Translations under genes and position numbers: made by a program
Notes under the pieces: model-generated
The model's input: only the letters and a program-made list of their open reading frames with translations
What the model was told of the DNA's origin: nothing
Database searches by the model: none
Part shown: one piece after another, positions 54,691 through 61,213 of the stretch
Layout: every line of letters starts with the position of its first letter
Position numbering within the stretch: position 1 is the first letter of the stretch
NCBI GenBank assembly: GCA_003058495.1
Contig: QBVC01000006.1
Location: forward strand, 1 to 64,000
Origin: a gamma proteobacterium symbiont of Ctena orbiculata
GTDB taxonomy: Bacteria > Pseudomonadota > Gammaproteobacteria > Chromatiales > Chromatiaceae
DNA: 64,000 nucleotides
Direction of reading: 5' to 3'

Positions 54691-56044
54691 GATCCATCCT
54701 CGGCGCGGCGGTTTTGCGGCCGGCCAGGTCGAAGGCGAGGGAGGCCCCGGCGATAATCAACCAGTAGAAACGCCAGTTCCAGTGGAGATGCCTGAAATCC
54801 GTCAGGCTGTAGATGGCGATCAGCATGAAGTTGCTTGCCAGAAATGCGAGAAAATAGATCGAGAGACGCCGCTTGGTGTAGCTCTCCACCAGCTTGGAGA
54901 TGAGCGCGCCGCTGAGCAGGGCGATGAGGAGAATCCCGAACAGGCCCAACTGAAACACCACTTCCAGATAGGCGTTGTGGAGATGGTCCAGGCTGGAGCC
55001 GGGAGGGTCTTGCAGCTTGATGCTGTCTTCCGCCTCCACCAGGGCGTGGGTTGTCCCGGGACCCCAGCCGAAAAAGGGTCTCTCCAGCCATTTTCTCAAA
55101 CCAAACTGCCACAGGTGGAGACGGTATGAAGAGGCGTCCAGGGGCGCCTCGTCGAGGCCCTGGCTGACGATGGTGCTCCAGCCCTCGCTCTCGCTGGCAA
55201 TGCGCTGGCTGATGGTGTTCCAGTTCAGTGCGAGGCTGAGGGCGGCGATCGCGGCGAGGCCGATGACGGGATAGCGAAGCCCGATCCTGCCGCTTTGGCG
55301 GCGGCGGGGAGTGGCGTAACGCAGGGTCAGGAAGAGCGAGGGCAGGGCGAAGAGGATGGCAAGCCAGACGCCCCGGGACTGGCTGATAATCAGTCCCTGG
55401 GCAAAGAAGAGCAAGGCCAGCAGGGTCAGGCTCAAACGCACCGCGGTTGTAAGCCTGCCCTTCTCCTGCCTGGCATCGAGCCAGTGGATGGCCAGCGCGG
55501 TCACTCCCAGGATGGCTGCCGCACAGTCGAAACCCATTATCACGGGCTTGCCGAAGTGGAGTCCGGAACGCGCCCCTTGCAGGATCTGCGACAGGGTCTC
55601 GCCATCCAGGGCGGTGATCATGCCGAGGGCGAATCCGCCGAACATCAGGGTGATGCTGATGGGAATCCGCTGTTTGGCCTGGCTCAGCCACCAGGCCGGG
55701 ATAAAAAAGAGAAACAGTAGCACCCAGTCCCTGGCCTGGTTGAGCTGGGTCTCCCGTTCCGCGGCGATCTCCCCGAGAGACCAGTAGGCGCGCAGGATGA
55801 CATAGGCGATCATCAACAGACAGATCCAGGTGATCCATTGGCGCAGCAGCACTCTCCACGCCTGTTTTGACAACATCAGGCCGATGATCATCAGGCCCAG
55901 ACCGATATTGGCTCCTGCGATGCTCAACAGGGAAAAGAACGAGAATAGATAGAGGCCGGCCAGGCCGAACCAGCTGCCGATCATTTCAGCTATGGTGGTG
56001 GGTTTCTCTATCGGGAGCAGGCTCTCCCGAAAACTGTGCAACAT
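54674..56044 (-). CDS. O-antigen ligase family protein
   Basis: 456 aa from ATG 56044 behind AGAGAGA; a GTG 17 codons upstream is an alternative. About ten to twelve membrane helices and a large periplasmic loop with WGPGTTHALVEAEDS and DHLHNAYLEVVFQLG, where the His in HLHNAYLE is the conserved WaaL/Wzy-C residue. Ligates O-chain to lipid A-core or polymerises it; sequence does not separate these. Confidence 0.85.
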   Translation of the reverse strand: MLHSFRESLLPIEKPTTIAEMIGSWFGLAGLYLFSFFSLLSIAGANIGLGLMIIGLMLSKQAWRVLLRQWITWICLLMIAYVILRAYWSLGEIAAERETQLNQARDWVLLFLFFIPAWWLSQAKQRIPISITLMFGGFALGMITALDGETLSQILQGARSGLHFGKPVIMGFDCAAAILGVTALAIHWLDARQEKGRLTTAVRLSLTLLALLFFAQGLIISQSRGVWLAILFALPSLFLTLRYATPRRRQSGRIGLRYPVIGLAAIAALSLALNWNTISQRIASESEGWSTIVSQGLDEAPLDASSYRLHLWQFGLRKWLERPFFGWGPGTTHALVEAEDSIKLQDPPGSSLDHLHNAYLEVVFQLGLFGILLIALLSGALISKLVESYTKRRLSIYFLAFLASNFMLIAIYSLTDFRHLHWNWRFYWLIIAGASLAFDLAGRKTAAPRMDHGQTD

Positions 56045-56125
56045 AAATCTCTCTGGTTCCTCGCTTAGGGGCTTACAGCACTCAATTTCAGCCACCCGGG
56101 GCCGATTCGATCCGCAGTGGCGGAC

Positions 56126-57214
56126 CTAGCTCCTCAGACCGATCGCCCGGGCGATCCCGGCCGCCCGTTCGGGCCAGCCATAGGCAGCGGCGTCCCGCCT
56201 TGCCTGCTGCGCAAGTTTACCCGCCAGTTGGCGATTCTGCATAAGTGTTTTTACCGCCTCTTCCCAGGCGGCGGGATCTTGCGGGTCTGCCAGCATGGCA
56301 TTGCGGCCATGCTCCAGTATCTCCCTCAGCGGTGCAATGTCACTGGCGATAATCACTCTCCCTGCGGCCATCGCCTCGAAGAGCTTCATTGGACTGATGC
56401 CATCGGCATGCTCCAGCTCCGGCTGGTAGGGGAGCACCACCAGTTCGCTCTCGGCATAGAGGGACGCCACCTCGCGATGCGGGACCGGGGGTAGATGGTG
56501 CAGCCCGGGAAGATCCGCCAGTGGGTTGTCGCAATCGCCCACCAGGCGCACCTCGCCGCAGCCGACCGATGCGAGATGGCTCAGGATCCCGAGGCCGCGG
56601 TCCAGGCTGATTCTGCCCAGGTAGACAATCCGCGGCTTGCCGAGTCGCTGCGGGTCGAGGGGGGGGATCGATTCAAAGCGCCTCAAATCGACGCCGGATG
56701 GGCTGACATGGATGCGTTGCTCATCGGCGCCCGCCTCGACCAGGGCCGCCGCCGCATTCTGGCTGATTGGGATGAGGTGGCCGATCAGCCCCTGCCGATG
56801 AAGAGCGATGATCCGCTTCAACACCCCCTTTCTGCGCATGGGCTGCAGGGTATGCACCTCGAAATGGTGGGCGATCCGCTGCGAGGCCAAGCCCAGGCTG
56901 AGCTCCGGTGAACGTACGTAGACCGCCTTCGCGCTGCGCAGCGCTCCCTTGTAGAAGCGGGGAAACAGGGAGGTGGGCCAGCGTCGATGCAACAGCTGTA
57001 CAGCTCTGATGTCGGGTGGAGTGCCGATTCCCATCTCCTCGCATCGCTGTTGCGGAGAGACGGTGTTGTGCCAGGGTGGCAGATAGAGCCGGGTCTTCAC
57101 CCCGATCTCGGACAGGGCGGCGACGGTGTGTAGGGTCTGGATCAGGTTGGCGCGGTTGCGGTGCAACCGACTGCGGCCCAGGTAGATCAGTTCTGGCGTG
57201 TCGACTTTCTGCAT
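56126..57214 (-). CDS. Glycosyltransferase family 4
   Basis: 362 aa from ATG 57214 (MQKVDTPELIYLG); ATGs at 57250 and 57256 would add 12-14 residues. C-terminal GT-B domain VYLGRISLDRGLGILSHL, ELVVLPYQPELEHADGISPMKLFEAMAAGRVIIAS. A TATAGT (minus) about 50 nt upstream with TTGGTC could be its promoter, facing the heptosyltransferase promoter. Substrate unknown. Confidence 0.85.
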   Translation of the reverse strand: MQKVDTPELIYLGRSRLHRNRANLIQTLHTVAALSEIGVKTRLYLPPWHNTVSPQQRCEEMGIGTPPDIRAVQLLHRRWPTSLFPRFYKGALRSAKAVYVRSPELSLGLASQRIAHHFEVHTLQPMRRKGVLKRIIALHRQGLIGHLIPISQNAAAALVEAGADEQRIHVSPSGVDLRRFESIPPLDPQRLGKPRIVYLGRISLDRGLGILSHLASVGCGEVRLVGDCDNPLADLPGLHHLPPVPHREVASLYAESELVVLPYQPELEHADGISPMKLFEAMAAGRVIIASDIAPLREILEHGRNAMLADPQDPAAWEEAVKTLMQNRQLAGKLAQQARRDAAAYGWPERAAGIARAIGLRS

Positions 57215-57294
57215 GAGTTGAAACGTATAGCGAAGGGCTAACGCTAACATATTCATCTGCCAGCTTGTACTATAAGCGGGATTTACCTGGACCA

Positions 57295-58401
57295 ATGGCA
57301 GAGAGCGCCGAGCCTCCACCCAAGAATATCGTGAAATTGCCTGATCATGAGAATCCGTCGATATTGATCGTTCGCCTGAGTGCGATCGGGGACATCGTCT
57401 TTGCAACGCCCTTGGTCGAAGCGATACGCCGGCGCTACCCGGGCGCCCGTATCAGCTGGTTGGTGCAGCGGGAGTCGAAAGGCCTGCTGGAGTGCCATCC
57501 CGGCCTGGATCGGGTGATCGTCTGGCCGAGAGAGCAGTGGGAGCGGCACTGGAAGGCGCGGCAATGGCTTCGTCTGTGGCGGGCGGTACGGCAGTTCAGG
57601 GGCGAATTGAGGGGGTTCCGTTTCGATATCGCACTGGATGTGCAGGGTTTGATGAAGAGCGGTTTCCTCGCCTGGTTGTCCGCTGCCGGGATGCGCATCG
57701 GCCTGGGCTCCAGGGAGGGGAGTCAGTGGTTGATGAGCCAGGTCATCGACAAGGGAGGTGAGCCGGGGCGCATCGCCTCGGAATACCTCTACTTCGCCCA
57801 GCGGTTGGGATTGGGGACGGAGCGTTTCGAGATGCGGATCGGCCTGAGCGACGAGGATCGCACGGAGGCTGGGGCACTGATTGCGGCTAACGGGCTGGAG
57901 GGGGGGTTCATCGTGATCGCTCCCTTCACCACCCGTGCGCAAAAACACTGGTTCAACAGTTCATGGAATGAACTGCTGGCCGCAATCGAGACGGAGTGGC
58001 GCCTGCCCGTGGTGATCCTGGGCGGCCCGGGGGACAGGGACTCCGCGGCGGCCATTGGCGACAAGGGACAGGCGCGGCTGATCAGCCTCGTGGGTGAGAC
58101 CAGCCTGCGCCAGGCGGCTGCCGTGATCGAACGGGCGAAACTGATAATCGGCGTCGACACGGGTTTGACCCACATGGGAATAGCGATGAACCGACCCACC
58201 CTATGCCTGCTCGGTTCCACCCGACCCTATCTCGATACCACCCACGAGAATGCGGCGGTGATCTACCATCCCCGGGAGTGTTCGCCCTGCAAACGCAAAC
58301 CCACCTGCAACGGCCGTTTCGACTGTATGCGGGATATCAAGGTAGCAGAGGTGATGAGCCAGGCTTCCCGCCTGGCCGCACTGCAGCGGGAGGTCGGGTG
58401 A
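57295..58401 (+). CDS. GT9 heptosyltransferase-like protein
   Basis: 368 aa from ATG 57295. ILIVRLSAIGDIVFATPLVEAIRRRYP is the GT9 opening; VIAPFTTRAQKHWF and GVDTGLTHMGIAM are the nucleotide-sugar motifs. The C-terminus carries a Cys-rich element (ECSPCKRKPTCNGRFDC), possibly a metal site. Likely WaaC/WaaF-like addition of heptose to the inner core. GTGA overlap with the next gene. Confidence 0.88.
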   Translation: MAESAEPPPKNIVKLPDHENPSILIVRLSAIGDIVFATPLVEAIRRRYPGARISWLVQRESKGLLECHPGLDRVIVWPREQWERHWKARQWLRLWRAVRQFRGELRGFRFDIALDVQGLMKSGFLAWLSAAGMRIGLGSREGSQWLMSQVIDKGGEPGRIASEYLYFAQRLGLGTERFEMRIGLSDEDRTEAGALIAANGLEGGFIVIAPFTTRAQKHWFNSSWNELLAAIETEWRLPVVILGGPGDRDSAAAIGDKGQARLISLVGETSLRQAAAVIERAKLIIGVDTGLTHMGIAMNRPTLCLLGSTRPYLDTTHENAAVIYHPRECSPCKRKPTCNGRFDCMRDIKVAEVMSQASRLAALQREVG

Positions 58402-59498
58402 GGGTACTGCACGTCGAGGCCGGAAAGCATCTCTACGGTGGTGCAAAGCAGGTTCTCTATCTACTCTCCGGGCTCCAGCAGCAGGGCATAGATTCGCTCC
58501 TGGTCTGCCCCCCCGGCAGCGCGGTGGCGGAGGCGGCGCGGGAGATCGGCGTGGCTGTCGAGGAGCTGCCCATGGGTGGGGATCTCGATATCGGATTGAT
58601 GTTTCGCCTGCGGCGTACGATCAAGCGCTTTCAGCCCGACCTCGTACACGTCCACAGCCGTCGCGGGGCCGATCTCATGGGGGGTGTGGCGGCACGCCTG
58701 GGCGGGGTCAGATCGGTACTCTCCCGGCGCGTCGACAACCCGGAACGGCGCTTGATAGTGAGGTGGAAATATCCCCTCTTCGACCGGGTGATCGCCATAT
58801 CCCAGGGCATTGCCGATGTCCTCAGAGAGGAGGGCGTTGCGCAGCAGAGGCTTGTCTGCGTGCGCAGTGCCGTCGATCTGGAGCGCTATCAGCAGCCCTG
58901 TGACAAGGCCTGGTTCAGGGCGCAGTTCGGCCTCGCCGGGGATGCCTTGGTGATGGGGGTGGTCGCCCAACTGATACCCCGCAAGGGACACCGTTATCTG
59001 CTTGAGGCGATGCCGAGACTGGCGCGGGCCTTTCCCCGCCTCCATCTGCTCATATTCGGCAAGGGGGCCCTGCGGGAGAAGCTGGCGCGGCAGATCGAGG
59101 CACTGCAGCTTCAACCGTACGTCACCCTGGCCGGTTTTCGCGACGATCTGCCCCGGCTCCTGCCCTGTCTCGACCTGCTGGTGCATCCGGCGCTGATGGA
59201 GGGCCTGGGTGTCTCCCTGCTGCAGGCGGCGAGCGCCGGCCTGCCCATCGTGGCGGTGGATGCGGGCGGCATGCCGGAGGCGGTCGAGGATGGTGTCAAC
59301 GGCCTGCTGGTGCCGGGGGGCAGTGTCGAGGCATTGGCTGACGCCCTCTATCGATTGCTGGAGGATGAGGCCCTGCGCCGGCGTATGGGCGAATCCGGCA
59401 GGGAAAAGATGCGGCGCGGCTTCTCCGTGGAGCGGATGGTGTTGGGTAACCTGGCGGTCTATCGCGATCTCCTGGACAACGGCGAGGCAAAGGATTGA
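58398..59498 (+). CDS. Glycosyltransferase family 4
   Basis: 366 aa from the GTG at 58398 (GTGA overlap). HVEAGKHLYGGAKQVLYLLSGLQQQGI, HSRRGADLMGG, VAQLIPRKGHRYLLEAMPRL and HPALMEGLGVSLLQAASAGLP. Part of the heptosyltransferase transcription unit. Confidence 0.9.
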   Translation: MRVLHVEAGKHLYGGAKQVLYLLSGLQQQGIDSLLVCPPGSAVAEAAREIGVAVEELPMGGDLDIGLMFRLRRTIKRFQPDLVHVHSRRGADLMGGVAARLGGVRSVLSRRVDNPERRLIVRWKYPLFDRVIAISQGIADVLREEGVAQQRLVCVRSAVDLERYQQPCDKAWFRAQFGLAGDALVMGVVAQLIPRKGHRYLLEAMPRLARAFPRLHLLIFGKGALREKLARQIEALQLQPYVTLAGFRDDLPRLLPCLDLLVHPALMEGLGVSLLQAASAGLPIVAVDAGGMPEAVEDGVNGLLVPGGSVEALADALYRLLEDEALRRRMGESGREKMRRGFSVERMVLGNLAVYRDLLDNGEAKD

Positions 59499-59500
59499 CG

Positions 59501-60574
59501 ATGTCGGCGATACATACACTGCAGCTGATCGGCAGCAAGAGCTTCGGCGGCGCGGAGCGCTGGTTCCAGCGCTTCTCATTGGCCCTCGCCGGAATGGGGC
59601 ATCCCACGGAGGTCGGGGTGCGCCGGGATCATGAGCTCGATGGCGATCACTGGCAGGGCCTGCCCCGTCATCCCCTGGGCATGCGCACGGTTTGGGATCC
59701 CCTGTCGCGTTTCGAGGTGAGCCGGCTGGTGAAGCGCCTGCAGCCCGATATCGTGCAGAGCTACATGGGGAGGGCCACCCGCCTCACCCATCTTCCCCCC
59801 GGGAACGGCCCGGTGCATGTGGCGAGGCTGGGCGGCTACTACAAGGTGGCTGGCTATCGCCATGCCCATGCCTGGATCGGCAACACCAAGGGTATCTGCG
59901 ACTACCTGATCAGGTCGGGACTGCCCAGGCAGCGGGTGTTCCATCTCTATAACTTTGCCGATTTGCCGCCGCCCGGGCCGCCGCCGCAAGGGCTGAAGGC
60001 GGCACTCGGTATCCCGCAGGATGCCTGGGTGCTGATGACCCCGGGCAGATTTGTCGCCTTCAAGGGGCACAGGTTTCTCCTCGATGCCCTGGCCCGGCTG
60101 CCCGCGACGGTTGCGGGACGCCCGGTATGGCAGCTGATACTGGGCGACGGTCCGCTTAAACAGGCACTGCAGGATCAGGCCAAAGCGGCCGCCATCGACG
60201 AGCGAATCGTATGGGCTGGATGGCAGCTCGACCCCGACCCCTACTATCGGCTGGCGGATCTGATCGTATTTCCCTCCACCTATGCCGAACCCTTTGGCAA
60301 TGTCATCATCGAGGCCTGGGGATATGCCAAGCCCCTGGTGACATCGGCCTCCATGGGCGCCACCGAGGTGGTGCGCCACGAAGCGGACGGGCTGGTCTTC
60401 GAATGTGAGAATCCCGCGGCCCTGTCGGCGGCGATGGAAAGGGCCTTGAGCGATGAGGCGCTGCGACAGGCTGTGGCGGAAAGCGGCCATCGGCGGGCGG
60501 TGCAGGAGTTTTCCCGGGATGCGATCATGCAGGCCTATGTTGAGCTCTATCGCTACTTGCTGGAACACCGCTGA
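59501..60574 (+). CDS. Glycosyltransferase family 4
   Basis: 357 aa from ATG 59501, 6 nt from AAGGA, 2 nt after the upstream stop. LQLIGSKSFGGAERWFQRFSLAL, GRFVAFKGHRFLLDALARL, STYAEPFGNVIIEAWGYAKPLV. Last gene of the three-gene plus-strand unit. Confidence 0.9.
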   Translation: MSAIHTLQLIGSKSFGGAERWFQRFSLALAGMGHPTEVGVRRDHELDGDHWQGLPRHPLGMRTVWDPLSRFEVSRLVKRLQPDIVQSYMGRATRLTHLPPGNGPVHVARLGGYYKVAGYRHAHAWIGNTKGICDYLIRSGLPRQRVFHLYNFADLPPPGPPPQGLKAALGIPQDAWVLMTPGRFVAFKGHRFLLDALARLPATVAGRPVWQLILGDGPLKQALQDQAKAAAIDERIVWAGWQLDPDPYYRLADLIVFPSTYAEPFGNVIIEAWGYAKPLVTSASMGATEVVRHEADGLVFECENPAALSAAMERALSDEALRQAVAESGHRRAVQEFSRDAIMQAYVELYRYLLEHR

Positions 60575-60654
60575 TCACCGTCATGCCCTAACCGGGCCAT
60601 CCGTCTTGCTTTGGACGAGCGTAAATAGTGCGTTTTCGGGATAATTAAGGTGCG

Positions 60655-60803
60655 CGTCATTCCGGCGAATGCCGGAATCTGGACATACAGGGACATGAGC
60701 CAAGTGACGGATAAACTCAAGATTGAGAAGCGCATTAAAAAGCTGAGCCAATATGAGGGCCGGTAGTACGATCCCCTGGATTCCGGCATTCACCGGAATG
60801 ACG
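60655..60803. repeat. 149-bp element with 25-bp terminal inverted repeats
   Basis: CGTCATTCCGG-C-GAATGCCGGAATC at 60655-60679 is repeated inverted at 60779-60803 with one mismatch. Each arm is itself a small hairpin (ATTCCGGC/GCCGGAAT). The CATTCCGG type of palindrome recurs in many proteobacterial genomes (from general knowledge). The 99-bp core has no known gene. Confidence 0.8.
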
Positions 60804-60916
60804 AGCAATTTATTTGATCTGATGCCAGGAAGACCGGCTTGTTTGCTGTCAACAATCACCTCCGGATAAACCAACGTCAACAGTCATATCCTGTCGCGAC
60901 TACCGCGGATTAACAG

Positions 60917-60994
60917 CATTTGCGTTTTATTCGCGTTCATTTACGGACTCACCGTTATTTGCGTTCATTAGCGGTGATTGGCGGCCATTCGCGG
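60917..60994. repeat. TTTGCG-TTCATT short repeats, copy B
   Basis: Starts with CATTTGCGTTTTATTCGCG, TTCATTTACGGACT, which is nearly the same as 52617-52645, then continues with TTATTTGCGTTCATTAGCGG and two further GCGG steps. A degenerate short-period repeat. Confidence 0.7.
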
Positions 60995-61022
60995 TTTGAA
61001 TTCTCACCATTTAAGCCCAAAC

Positions 61023-61211
61023 TCAGATCAGACGGTTTTTTATATAGAGACTGATCCACTTGCGATAGTAGCGCAGCAAGGGGATCAGTCCGGGCCAGAA
61101 CGGCACCCCCCGCTTGAGTATGGACAGAAAGGGCAGCGCATAGACGAAGACCCTCGATGGACTGAGATAGCTGCTGTTCGACCCGGCGGGGTTGTGGCGG
61201 CGTCTGTTCAT
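61023..61211 (-). CDS. Small protein downstream of the GT2-HAD gene
   Basis: 62 aa, ATG at 61211 two nucleotides after the stop of the upstream gene, so coupled translation is likely. Basic N-terminus (MNRRRHNPAGSNSSYLSPSR) and a hydrophobic middle (VFVYALPFLSILKRGVPFWPGLIPLL) with a basic tail. It may be a membrane-associated peptide or a detached C-terminal piece of a polysaccharide enzyme. No family recognised. Confidence 0.5.
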   Translation of the reverse strand: MNRRRHNPAGSNSSYLSPSRVFVYALPFLSILKRGVPFWPGLIPLLRYYRKWISLYIKNRLI

Positions 61212-61213
61212 CT

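Larger units (their letters stand above)
60575..61022. other. Repeat-rich intergenic region
   Basis: 448 bp between convergent genes. It holds a 149-bp inverted-repeat element (60655-60803) and a tract of TTCATT/GCG short repeats (60917-60994). No coding sequence recognised. Confidence 0.6.
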
